Assembly: GCA_017503135.1 (NCBI GenBank)
Contig: JAFVTQ010000004.1
Span: 372,001-436,000, forward strand
DNA from: Clostridia bacterium
Lineage (GTDB): Bacteria > Bacillota > Clostridia > Oscillospirales > Acutalibacteraceae
Reading direction: 5' to 3'
Length of the DNA: 64,000 bases
Of this stretch, positions 16,490-24,563 are shown in pieces. The position numbers were made by a program, and so were the translations under genes. Position 1 is the first letter of the stretch, and each line of letters starts with the position of its first letter. The notes under the pieces were generated by a model, which was not told where the DNA came from, did not search any database, and saw only the letters and a program-made list of their open reading frames with translations.

Positions 16490-16939
16490 ATGTCAAGCCA
16501 GAAACTTTCAACAAAAGAAACATTAATCCAAATTGCAAAATTTGTAGCATTCTCAATGGGCGCAGGTATTATTCAAATTGTTTCATACACAATCATTCAC
16601 GAGCTTACAGATTGTGCACATATTTGGGCATATCTTCCATCACTCACATTATCTGTTCTCTATAATTTCACAGTAAACAGAAAATTCACATTCAAATCTG
16701 CTAATAATGTGCCAATTGCAATGCTTAAAGTTGCACTCTTCTATTGTGTATTCACACCGGTTTCTGCATATCTTGGTCACTTGGCAGAGCAAGCAGAAAT
16801 CAACAACTACATAATTGAAGCAGTAACAATGTCATGTAATCTTGTTACCGAATATCTCTTCTGCAGATTTGTTGTTTATCGCAATTCAATGAACACAAAT
16901 AAACTCGCAGAAAAAGACAAAGCAAAAACAGAAAAATAA
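16490..16939 (+). CDS. GtrA-family membrane protein
   Basis: A 149-residue protein with four predicted membrane helices and the GtrA family pattern (KF..FS.GAG..QI..Y near the start, NF..NRKFTF in the middle). GtrA-like proteins are thought to move lipid-linked sugars across the membrane for cell-surface glycan decoration. There is no glycosyltransferase nearby, which such proteins usually serve. The basic tail (NKLAEKDKAKTEK) is cytoplasmic. It is co-transcribed with nadE and the EIIC-like gene. Confidence 0.88.
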   Translation: MSSQKLSTKETLIQIAKFVAFSMGAGIIQIVSYTIIHELTDCAHIWAYLPSLTLSVLYNFTVNRKFTFKSANNVPIAMLKVALFYCVFTPVSAYLGHLAEQAEINNYIIEAVTMSCNLVTEYLFCRFVVYRNSMNTNKLAEKDKAKTEK

Positions 16940-16960
16940 ATATTTTTTAGGGGATTGGGT

Positions 16961-18352
16961 ATGAAAAACGAAATAATCAGTTTAAGAAAAAATATATATC
17001 GTTCAACATCAATAATGTTTATTGTGCAGCTTTTTGGTGCTTTGGGTGCAGGATTTTTCTTTGTAATCCAGAATATTTTTGGCGTTGAGCATATTCTTGA
17101 TGCTGCCGAAAAAGGTAACGAGCAGATTTTGTGGTTTATTCTTTTCTGGGCAACAGACTTTTTCTTTATTGCATTTGTAACAGTAACAGCTTATTTAATT
17201 GCAGGACTTCCTGCGTTAGCACCATCTTTGGCGTTAAGTATTTATTTCTGCCATTTTGCAGGAAATCCCGTGCCAGCAAATCAGATGTATGTAGCATATT
17301 TCGCAACTCCACTCAACAACGGTGGTGGCGTGAATATTGGCTATATGGGTTACTACATAATGGCAATAGCCCTTGCTTTGCTTATTAAGTATCTCTATAT
17401 CTCGTGGGATAATATCAAAGAAAATCTTGGCAAAAAGCTTGACAAAACCTTAAAGAAAATTAAGTTTATTCCTGAAAATTTCGGTGGCGTAGAATTATTA
17501 GAACAAGTCGATTTAATTGTGCTTGTGCTTATTCTTCCCGTTGCGTCTTGCGCACTTACATTCTTGCTTATCCGTTATGGTATTCAGTTGCCATTCAACG
17601 CGTTGGGCGAAGCTCTTGTTGAGCCACTTACAAACCTTGCAAACAGTAGTGTAGTGCTTTGTGGTATTGTAATGGGACTTATGGTTGGCTTTGACCTTAT
17701 TGGCCCTGTTTCAATGGCAGCATTTTCAGTTGCAATTGCAATGCTTTTCTCAGGTGATGCAAGATTTATGACAATTTACGGTGCTTGCTTTGTGTCACTT
17801 GGTTGGATTCCGCTTTTTGCAATGATTTTCCGCGGATTTATCAAGAAAAAGAGCTTTAAGCTTGATACTGACGACACCAATATTGCAGTTACAGGACCAA
17901 TCAACGCATTCTTTGAAAATATTAAGCTTACAGTTGCGTTCTCAATGACAAATGCATACCGTAGCCCGCTTACAATTATTCCGGGTTATATGATTGGCTC
18001 TGCAGTTACAGGCTTTTTAGTTGCAGTTTTCAATATTACAAATACTGCATATTTAACTGAACTCCCAAGATATGGTAACGGCTATACATTCCAAGAACTT
18101 TTTGAAATGGGCGAGTATTACATATCTTTCACATTACCACTTCGTTCAGGCGATTGGCTTACTTGCAGAATACCGCTTTTCTTTATTATTCTTGGTGGTG
18201 CTGCAGTTGGCGGTGCGTTTATCGTGCTGTTCCGTCACCTTGCATTCAAATCACAAGAAAAACGCGGTACAGTAGTAGAAACAAGTGGTGACATAGTTCT
18301 TGAAATGAGAAAATGGGCACAAAAACTTTCTAAAAATCCAAAAGCAGAATAA
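16961..18352 (+). CDS. PTS EIIC-like membrane transporter without IIA/IIB
   Basis: A 463-residue polytopic protein with about nine or ten membrane helices. It resembles fructose-type PTS enzyme IIC: the GGGVNIGYMGYYIMAI region and DLIGPVSMAAFS correspond to the conserved substrate-binding region (GGPVNKAA in FruA). No IIA or IIB domain is fused or adjacent, so phosphoryl transfer would need partners elsewhere, or it may work as a non-PTS carrier. ATG 16961 is preferred over a TTG at 16955 because AGGGGAT (16949-16955) precedes it. The substrate is unknown. Confidence 0.75.
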   Translation: MKNEIISLRKNIYRSTSIMFIVQLFGALGAGFFFVIQNIFGVEHILDAAEKGNEQILWFILFWATDFFFIAFVTVTAYLIAGLPALAPSLALSIYFCHFAGNPVPANQMYVAYFATPLNNGGGVNIGYMGYYIMAIALALLIKYLYISWDNIKENLGKKLDKTLKKIKFIPENFGGVELLEQVDLIVLVLILPVASCALTFLLIRYGIQLPFNALGEALVEPLTNLANSSVVLCGIVMGLMVGFDLIGPVSMAAFSVAIAMLFSGDARFMTIYGACFVSLGWIPLFAMIFRGFIKKKSFKLDTDDTNIAVTGPINAFFENIKLTVAFSMTNAYRSPLTIIPGYMIGSAVTGFLVAVFNITNTAYLTELPRYGNGYTFQELFEMGEYYISFTLPLRSGDWLTCRIPLFFIILGGAAVGGAFIVLFRHLAFKSQEKRGTVVETSGDIVLEMRKWAQKLSKNPKAE

Positions 18353-18353
18353 T

Positions 18354-18387
18354 TGTAGGGGCGGGTCTCTGTGCCCGCCCGTAATTT
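18354..18387 (+). repeat. GC-rich hairpin repeat, copy A
   Basis: The 34-bp element begins TGTAGGGGCGGG and contains a 7-bp all-GC stem (GGGCGGG 18359-18365, CCCGCCC 18374-18380). An almost identical copy lies inverted at 19832-19865 (one mismatch). The hairpin sits just after the EIIC-like gene and could slow or end its transcription. Confidence 0.75.
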
Positions 18388-18413
18388 TGTAAAAAACTTT
18401 TTTCAAAAAACTC

Positions 18414-18444
18414 TTGACTTTTACCTTAGGTAAAAATGTAAAAT
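18414..18444 (+). promoter_or_regulatory. MerR-type promoter with palindromic operator
   Basis: TTGACT (18414-18419) and TAAAAT (18439-18444) are 19 bp apart, the long spacer that MerR proteins correct by twisting DNA. A perfect 8+1+8 palindrome (TTTTACCT / AGGTAAAA, 18419-18435) fills the spacer. The MerR-family gene 24 bp downstream is the obvious binder, so autoregulation is likely. Confidence 0.85.
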
Positions 18445-18468
18445 CGTCACTGTAAAGGGGGAATTACT

Positions 18469-19704
18469 ATGAAAATCAAACAGGTTATCAAAGAAACTGG
18501 TCTTACTGACCGTGCAATAAGACTTTATATTGAAAATGACCTTGTAAAACCTGAATGTGACGAAAATTATAACGGAAGAAAAAGTATCGACTTTTCCGAA
18601 AATGATGTTGAAAACCTTAAAAATATCGCACTACTTCGTAAAGCCGATTTCTCTATTCAAGAAATTAAAGCATTACAAATGGGTGGCGAAACTGCACAAA
18701 ATACAATAAAAGAATACATAAACAGAACAAACGAGAAAATACAGTTTAGTAGTGAGATAATCGAAAAAATCGGCACTCTCGCTGACGAAGAAAACATTAC
18801 AATAGAAATCATCTGCGAAAAACTTTCAAGTAATTTAGAAAACGAAAAAGTCCCAGCTGAAGATATGGAACTCTCACCAAAAGAACAGAAAGAAAAGCAT
18901 GTGTTCACAGTAATTTCTGTAATTGGTATGGTGTTGTCGTGTGGTGCAATGTCAATGTTGCTATTATTAGTTGTTGGTCTGAATTACAAATTTACTACAT
19001 TATTTCCTTATCATTTGGGTTTTGAACATGAATGGCTTGCATTTATAATAAAGTATTTTTTCTTGATACAGTTTGTGTTAGGCTTAATAATTTATTTAAT
19101 TTATAAAAAGAATAAAAAAATAGGTAAGAAAAAAGATAGAAAAAAGACATTATGTATTTTTATTTCAGTGTTATTGGCAACCTCACTACTGCTTTCACCA
19201 ATAATATTTTTATTGCACTTTTTTGGGTATTGTTCAGCAACTACTAATCCCAATAATTATCTTGAAGTAGATGAAGAACATTTGCAATTTGAATGGGATG
19301 AAATTTTGCAAGTTTTTCCATATAAAATGCCTGATTCAGTAAAACGGCTTGTATATAATAAAGAGTCCACAACCAAATATTTGTATGCATACACAGAAGG
19401 AATTTTCAACGATTACAGTATGGATATATATGCTGAATGGCAGTTGAATTATGAACGTGGTTGGGGACAAGAAAACGAATATGAAAAAGAAAAGCAAAGA
19501 ATTTTAAATAAGGATGGTATTGTCTTTATAGATTCAATGGGAGACTGGCAATGTGTTCATTTTAAAAATAAAATAGATGTTGCATATGCCATGTGCGATT
19601 ATACATATCTGTTTTTTGCCTATAATGATAAAACACAAACGGTAAGATATATTGCTGAGTTTGGGTATAAAGCAGACCCATATCACTTGCAATTAGATTG
19701 GTAA
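18469..19704 (+). CDS. Membrane-anchored MerR-family transcriptional regulator
   Basis: A 411-residue protein. Residues 1-70 are a MerR winged helix (IKQVIKETGLTDRAIRLYIENDLVKP; LRKADFSIQEIKAL), and residues 75-140 form the usual dimer helix. Three membrane helices follow at about 145-171, 189-212 and 227-253. The loop between the second and third is very basic (KKNKKIGKKKDRKK), which puts it and the N-terminus inside and residues 254-411 outside. The outside domain is acidic and aromatic and I do not recognise it; it may be the sensor. This is a one-component transmembrane regulator, an unusual design for MerR. A palindromic operator lies in its own promoter and a terminator follows, so no co-transcribed target is visible. 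Confidence 0.87.
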   Translation: MKIKQVIKETGLTDRAIRLYIENDLVKPECDENYNGRKSIDFSENDVENLKNIALLRKADFSIQEIKALQMGGETAQNTIKEYINRTNEKIQFSSEIIEKIGTLADEENITIEIICEKLSSNLENEKVPAEDMELSPKEQKEKHVFTVISVIGMVLSCGAMSMLLLLVVGLNYKFTTLFPYHLGFEHEWLAFIIKYFFLIQFVLGLIIYLIYKKNKKIGKKKDRKKTLCIFISVLLATSLLLSPIIFLLHFFGYCSATTNPNNYLEVDEEHLQFEWDEILQVFPYKMPDSVKRLVYNKESTTKYLYAYTEGIFNDYSMDIYAEWQLNYERGWGQENEYEKEKQRILNKDGIVFIDSMGDWQCVHFKNKIDVAYAMCDYTYLFFAYNDKTQTVRYIAEFGYKADPYHLQLDW

Positions 19705-19706
19705 CC

Positions 19707-19735
19707 AAGCGTGGTCTTTGACCACGCTTTTTCTT
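19707..19735 (+). terminator. Terminator after the MerR-family gene
   Basis: A 10-bp perfect stem (AAGCGTGGTC / GACCACGCTT) with a TTT loop is followed by TTTCTTT. Confidence 0.9.
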
Positions 19736-19764
19736 TGCCATGCAAATTTGAATTTGTCGAGATG

Positions 19765-19835
19765 ATTTATCGTACGAATATGTTACACAAATGTAGGGGA
19801 GGGCCTCTGTGCCCTCCCGCAAGTGTACGATAAAT
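19765..19835. repeat. Compound hairpin enclosing GC-rich repeat copy B
   Basis: Perfect 11-bp outer arms (ATTTATCGTAC 19765-19775, GTACGATAAAT 19825-19835) surround a variant of the GC-rich repeat (TGTAGGGGAGGG, stem GGGAGGG / CCCTCCC at 19797-19803 and 19812-19818). The nested layout resembles a REP- or MITE-like palindromic unit. Confidence 0.65.
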
Positions 19836-19865
19836 TACGGGCGGGCACGGAGACCCGCCCCTACA
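19832..19865 (-). repeat. GC-rich hairpin repeat, copy C (inverted)
   Basis: Reverse complement of copy A at 18354-18387 with one mismatch over 34 bp. Copies A and C lie in opposite orientation on either side of the merR gene. Confidence 0.75.
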
Positions 19866-19976
19866 AACCGACCTAATTAGTCACATCTACAATTCGCAAC
19901 GCAGTTCCAACGTTCTGCACTATGCACTCTGCGTTCTGTTCGATAAACCCCTAATTTGTCCGTTCCTTTTTATATG

Positions 19977-20005
19977 TTGAAATATAATTCATATTCTGTT
20001 ACAAT
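19977..20005 (+). promoter_or_regulatory. Promoter of the beta-mannosidase gene
   Basis: TTGAAA (19977-19982), 17 bp, TACAAT (20000-20005), 32 bp ahead of the ATG. Confidence 0.7.
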
Positions 20006-20037
20006 ATTATAAAATAAAGTCCAAAGGAAAATTTGTT

Positions 20038-22494
20038 ATGAAAACTTATAATCTCAACGGACAATGGAATATGACTCGTGTAGCAACTGGGGATAAATAC
20101 GAAGTATCTGTCCCATCTGACAACTACACTCAATTACTCGAATTAGGAGCTATTCCTGACCCATATTATAAAGATAACGAAAAAAAGGTTGAATGGGTTG
20201 GTCGTGAAGACTGGACTTATGAAAGAGTGTTCACACTCACAGAAGAATATATCAACAATCGCAAGGTTTTGCTTGTGTGCAAAGCTCTTGACACTCTTTG
20301 CGATGTTTATGTGAATGATACTCTTGTGGGCAAAGGTGAAAACGCGCATCTCAAATATGAATTTGATATTAAAGATGTGGCAAAAGCAGGGGAGAATACT
20401 CTCAAAATCGCATTCTTCTCACCAACCAATTATGCTGAAAAAATGCAAAAAGAAAAGCCAATTCCAAAGAATTGCAATGGTACTGATGGTGCTGCATATA
20501 TCCGTAAGCCACATTGTCATTTCGGTTGGGACTGGGGTCCACATCTTCCACTTACAGGCATTACTGACGATATCTGGGTTGAGTGCTTTGATAATCGTAT
20601 TACAGATGTTGAAATTAAACAGATTCACGAAAATGGCAAAGTAACAGTTAAAATTAATCCTGTTGTTGACGGTGAAGGCGAAGCAACAACTAAAATTATC
20701 TATCCTGATGGTACAGAATATGCTATCGAAAACAATGAAATAGTAATTGAAAACCCTGAACTTTGGTGGACAAAAGAATTAAGTGGCAAAGAAAAACAGC
20801 CACTTTATACAGTAGTTGCAACTCTTGGCGATTTTGAATTTTCAAAGAAAATCGGTCTTCGCACAATCCGTCTTAATCGTGAAAAAGACGAATACGGAAC
20901 AAATTTCTGTTTCTATCTTAACGATACACCAATTTTTGGCAAAGGTGCTAACTGGATTCTTCCCGACTCACTTATGGGTAGAGTTACAAAAGAAACATAC
21001 GACTATTACATAGACTCAGCACTTAAAGCAAACTTCAATATGATTCGTACTTGGGGTGGAGCTTACTATACACCTGATTATTTCTATGAGCAGTGCGACG
21101 AAAAAGGTATTCTCATCTGGCAAGACTTTATGTTTGCTTGCCTTATGTATCCATTCTATGAAGACGATTTCCGTGAAAATGTATTGACAGAAATCAAATA
21201 TCAGGTTATGCGCATTAAATCTCATCCATCACTTTGCCTTTGGGGTGGTAATAACGAAGTTGAAACAATGTTTGCATATATGCCTGAAAATATGAAAATC
21301 GTTCAGTGGTATAAAAAGTTCTTCTATGAAATTTTAAAGGATTTGGTAACAGACCTTGACCCTGACACACCTTATATCGAAACTTCCCCAATTGGTGAAT
21401 CTTTCCGTAAAGGTGTAACAGGGGACGACCACGGCGACACTCATATGTGGACCGTTTGGCACGGCCAAAAGCCACTTAATTATTATCGTAGCCGTCCAAC
21501 TCGTTTCTGTAGTGAATTTGGTCTTGAATCATTACCATCAATGGATGCTGTTCGTCAATTCGCAGAAGAAAGTGACTACTATATCACAAGTGACATTTTC
21601 AATTCACATCAGAAATGCAGAAATGGTAACAGAAAAATGCTCTATTACTTGCTCGAAAAGTATTATGAGCCTGAAAAGTTTGAAGATTTAATCTATATGA
21701 CAAATCTTATTCAGAAAGAATGTATTCAGGATGCAACTGAACATTGGAGAAGAAATCGTCATCGTTGTCACGGCTCACTTTTCTGGCAATATAACGATTG
21801 CTGGCAAGCACCATCTTGGGCAAGTGTTGACTATACTGGCAAATGGAAAGCGTTGCAATATGCTTCTCGTCATTTCTTAGAGCCTGTTTGTGTTTCTGTT
21901 GAAGAAACAAAGAAAGATTATAAAATCTATGCAATCAATGATTTAAGAGAAGAAAAGAATGTAAAAATCACCATAACTCTCTCAACTGTTGATGGCAAAG
22001 TGATTTCTTCAAATGAACTTGCAAAAACACTTTCACCACTTTCAAGTGAATGTGTATTTGGTGCAGACATCAAAGGTAATAAAAAAGAAATTTTCTTGTC
22101 AGTTAAAATGTACGAAAATGATACACTCATTTCAGAGCGCACAAAGATTTTTGTGCCTGACAGAGATTTGAAACTCAAAGCAAACACAATTCAAAAATCA
22201 GTTAGTTATGAAAACGGTGAAATCATTGTTAAGATGAAATCACCTGTATTCTGTCGTAGCGTAATGGTTGATATTGAAAACTTTAAAGAGCCATTCTCCG
22301 ACAACTACTTTGATTTGCTTCCAAATGAAGAAAAAGTAGTCAAGGTTAAAGCCGACAAAGAATATAAAGTAACAGTAAAATCCCTTGCAGATATTCCTGT
22401 TAAAGGTTCAAAACTTAAAACAAATCTTTTCAGAGCAAAATTCTTTGTTGAGCCTGAAAATCTTGCAAACTGGTTTTACTATACAGTAAATTAA
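20038..22494 (+). CDS. GH2 beta-mannosidase, intracellular
   Basis: An 818-residue glycoside hydrolase family 2 enzyme that removes beta-linked mannose from the non-reducing ends of mannooligosaccharides or similar sugars. The order is a jelly-roll sugar-binding domain, an immunoglobulin-like domain, the TIM-barrel (about 280-600) and C-terminal beta domains. The mannosidase hallmark is KPHCHFGWDWGP. The acid/base is E407 (WGGNNE) and the nucleophile E493 (SEFG). There is no signal peptide, so substrate must be imported. It has its own promoter; no mannan transporter or phosphorylase is nearby. GH2 galactosidase or glucuronidase is less likely given these motifs. Confidence 0.92.
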   Translation: MKTYNLNGQWNMTRVATGDKYEVSVPSDNYTQLLELGAIPDPYYKDNEKKVEWVGREDWTYERVFTLTEEYINNRKVLLVCKALDTLCDVYVNDTLVGKGENAHLKYEFDIKDVAKAGENTLKIAFFSPTNYAEKMQKEKPIPKNCNGTDGAAYIRKPHCHFGWDWGPHLPLTGITDDIWVECFDNRITDVEIKQIHENGKVTVKINPVVDGEGEATTKIIYPDGTEYAIENNEIVIENPELWWTKELSGKEKQPLYTVVATLGDFEFSKKIGLRTIRLNREKDEYGTNFCFYLNDTPIFGKGANWILPDSLMGRVTKETYDYYIDSALKANFNMIRTWGGAYYTPDYFYEQCDEKGILIWQDFMFACLMYPFYEDDFRENVLTEIKYQVMRIKSHPSLCLWGGNNEVETMFAYMPENMKIVQWYKKFFYEILKDLVTDLDPDTPYIETSPIGESFRKGVTGDDHGDTHMWTVWHGQKPLNYYRSRPTRFCSEFGLESLPSMDAVRQFAEESDYYITSDIFNSHQKCRNGNRKMLYYLLEKYYEPEKFEDLIYMTNLIQKECIQDATEHWRRNRHRCHGSLFWQYNDCWQAPSWASVDYTGKWKALQYASRHFLEPVCVSVEETKKDYKIYAINDLREEKNVKITITLSTVDGKVISSNELAKTLSPLSSECVFGADIKGNKKEIFLSVKMYENDTLISERTKIFVPDRDLKLKANTIQKSVSYENGEIIVKMKSPVFCRSVMVDIENFKEPFSDNYFDLLPNEEKVVKVKADKEYKVTVKSLADIPVKGSKLKTNLFRAKFFVEPENLANWFYYTVN

Positions 22495-22496
22495 AG

Positions 22497-22525
22497 TTGA
22501 TTTTCTATAAGAAAAATAATATAAT
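22497..22525 (+). promoter_or_regulatory. Promoter of the lipoprotein gene
   Basis: TTGATT (22497-22502), 17 bp, TATAAT (22520-22525), immediately after the beta-mannosidase stop. Confidence 0.75.
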
Positions 22526-22547
22526 ATAACCCGAAAGGATTGATATT

Positions 22548-23159
22548 ATGAAGAAAATTATTTCAATTATGCTTGCTTTGGTAATGCTTTTATCATTCGC
22601 AGCTTGTAATAAAGACAAAACACCGTCAACACCACAAGAAACAGTGAAAATTGATGGCGAAATGTTAAAGGCAGACTGGCAAAGTGGTAAAATAGTTTTC
22701 CCAAATGGAAATTCTGTGCAACTCCCTTGCAAAGTAAGTGAATTTATTGAAAAGAGTGGCTTGAAAATCGGTAATGAAAGTGTGATTGGTGACAAGGTCT
22801 TAGCACCAAGAGAAGAATTAACTCTTAATATTGCCGGTGATGGAGTGACCTTTAAGGTTACAGTCAGAAATACAACTTCAACTCCTGAAATGAGTTATAA
22901 AGATGCCAATGTGATTGAATATAATTTCAATAATACAAACGTGGGTAATCGTCAGATTAAATTCGCAGGCACATTAACACCTGGTGCAACTCGTGAAGCG
23001 GTTGAAGACGCTTTGGGTCGTCCAAAGGGACAAAAGAAAGACGATACTTTATATTACTATACAGGCAAAAATGATAAAAACAGAACTGTTAAATTAATAG
23101 TGTCATTTAATTCAGATAATATAGTAAATTCTGTAGCATATGAAATAGTTTATGGTTAA
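22548..23159 (+). CDS. Predicted lipoprotein with BamE/SmpA-like C-terminal part
   Basis: A 203-residue exported protein. The signal peptide ends in a lipobox (LSFAAC, lipid-modified Cys20), so it should be anchored on the outer face of the membrane. The first domain (about 30-125) is beta-rich and unrecognised. The last 65 residues (GTLTPGATREAVEDALGRPKGQ...LYYYTG...LIVSFNSDNIVNSVAYE) follow the pattern of the small BamE/SmpA fold found in many lipoproteins. This assignment is by pattern only. It is a single-gene unit, convergent with mtaB. Confidence 0.78.
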   Translation: MKKIISIMLALVMLLSFAACNKDKTPSTPQETVKIDGEMLKADWQSGKIVFPNGNSVQLPCKVSEFIEKSGLKIGNESVIGDKVLAPREELTLNIAGDGVTFKVTVRNTTSTPEMSYKDANVIEYNFNNTNVGNRQIKFAGTLTPGATREAVEDALGRPKGQKKDDTLYYYTGKNDKNRTVKLIVSFNSDNIVNSVAYEIVYG

Positions 23160-23160
23160 A

Positions 23161-23192
23161 AAAATACGGTAGGTGCAAACCTACCGTATTTT
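23161..23192. terminator. Bidirectional terminator between the lipoprotein gene and mtaB
   Basis: A 14-bp perfect stem (AAAATACGGTAGGT / ACCTACCGTATTTT) with a GCAA loop is flanked by A's and T's, so it can work on both strands. Confidence 0.92.
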
Positions 23193-23193
23193 T

Positions 23194-24474
23194 TTATTCA
23201 CCTATGCAAAAATCATCTTTTACTGATTTGATTGTGACATTTACTATTTTACCGATTTCGGCATTACCGCGTACTTTAACTGGTGTGTAATTTGGTGTAT
23301 AACCCAAATACATTCCGTCGTCTTGGCGAGTTTCAATAAGCACAGAAAGTGTTTTGTCAATTTGCGCATTCAAAAAGTCCTGACGAATTTGCTCTGCAAC
23401 AACTGATAACTCTTTAACTCTTTGTGCCTTGACAGATTTCTCAATTTGTCCGTCCATTCTGTCTGCAACAGTACCACTTCTGCGAGAATAGGGGAATATG
23501 TGAATTTTTTCAAACCCAACCTTTTCTGCAAAAAGCTTTGTGATTTCAAAATCTTCTTCTGTCTCTTTTGGAAAACCGACCATAATATCCGTTGTGAGTG
23601 TGCAGTCCTTGAAATTTGCCCGAAGCTTCTTGCAAAGCTCAAAATATTCAGCACTTGAATAATGGCGATTCATATTTTTAAGTGTTTTGTCGCAACCACT
23701 TTGTAAAGAAATGTGAAATTGTGGGCATAACTTTTCACATTTTGAAAGCTTCTCAATTAACTCATCAGTAATATGGTCGGGCTCAAGTGAGCCAAGACGA
23801 ATTCTCTCGATTTTTTTATTTTCACTGACTGTAAAAACTGCGTCTGCAAGGTCTAAATCACTACCTCTGCCATAAGCTGAAAGATTTATCCCAACAAGCA
23901 CAATTTCACGATATCCATTATCTGCTAATGCACTAACTTCTGCTTTAATATCATCAATATCTTTCCAACGAACTCGACCACGAGCTTTTGGAATAATACA
24001 ATATGAGCAGAAACGGTCACAACCATCTTCGATTTTTAACGTTGCTCTTGTTCGTTCTTCAAAATCGCTTATACCACTTGATACAAGTGGCTCGTTGTTT
24101 TGATGTTGTTCCATATGTAACACTCTGCAAGATGCAGAAAAATATTCATTAAGAGAAGAAACCAATAACTTGTTATTTTTATTACCCAAAACAATATCCG
24201 CTTCTGTCAAGTCCTGTGCCATTTGTGGAAATGACTGTGGCATACATCCTGTAAGCACAACCACGCTTTCAGGATATTTCTTTTTATAATGACGAACACA
24301 TTGTCTTGTTTTTCTGTCGCTTTCACTTGTAACCGTGCAAGAGTTTATGACGAATACAGATGCTTCTGTTTCATCGTCAGTAATCTCATATCCGTTTTTC
24401 TTTAATTGTTCTCGCATTTCTTGGGTTTCATATTGATTAACCTTGCACCCAAGAGTGTGAAAAAACACTTTCAT
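23194..24474 (-). CDS. mtaB: tRNA threonylcarbamoyladenosine (t6A37) methylthiotransferase
   Basis: A 426-residue radical SAM enzyme that converts t6A to ms2t6A at position 37 of ANN-decoding tRNAs. It has the N-terminal methylthiotransferase domain (FFHTLGCKVNQYETQ with cluster cysteines), the radical SAM CxxxCxxC (CDRFCSYC) and a C-terminal TRAM domain. I start it at 24474, giving MKVFFHTLGCKVN as in the family; the frame stays open upstream for 73 codons, but that part is low-complexity and runs across the divergent dacF leader. It is the only minus-strand protein gene in the window. Confidence 0.95.
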   Translation of the reverse strand: MKVFFHTLGCKVNQYETQEMREQLKKNGYEITDDETEASVFVINSCTVTSESDRKTRQCVRHYKKKYPESVVVLTGCMPQSFPQMAQDLTEADIVLGNKNNKLLVSSLNEYFSASCRVLHMEQHQNNEPLVSSGISDFEERTRATLKIEDGCDRFCSYCIIPKARGRVRWKDIDDIKAEVSALADNGYREIVLVGINLSAYGRGSDLDLADAVFTVSENKKIERIRLGSLEPDHITDELIEKLSKCEKLCPQFHISLQSGCDKTLKNMNRHYSSAEYFELCKKLRANFKDCTLTTDIMVGFPKETEEDFEITKLFAEKVGFEKIHIFPYSRRSGTVADRMDGQIEKSVKAQRVKELSVVAEQIRQDFLNAQIDKTLSVLIETRQDDGMYLGYTPNYTPVKVRGNAEIGKIVNVTIKSVKDDFCIGE

Positions 24475-24563
24475 ATTATCACCAAAATACATTATAACAT
24501 ATATTTTATATTTTTCATATAACAATTTGTCCCATTCATATATTTTTGTGTGGAGGGATAATA

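Larger units (their letters stand above)
19736..20037. other. Gene-free stretch: repeats plus the beta-mannosidase promoter
   Basis: No coding frame with a ribosome site is seen. The first part (19765-19865) is a compound of hairpin repeats. The middle (19866-19976) contains short recurring GCAACGCAG, TGCACTATGCACTCTGC and GTTCTG strings without a clear structure. The promoter at 19977 and the ribosome site AAAGGAAA fill the end. Confidence 0.6.
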
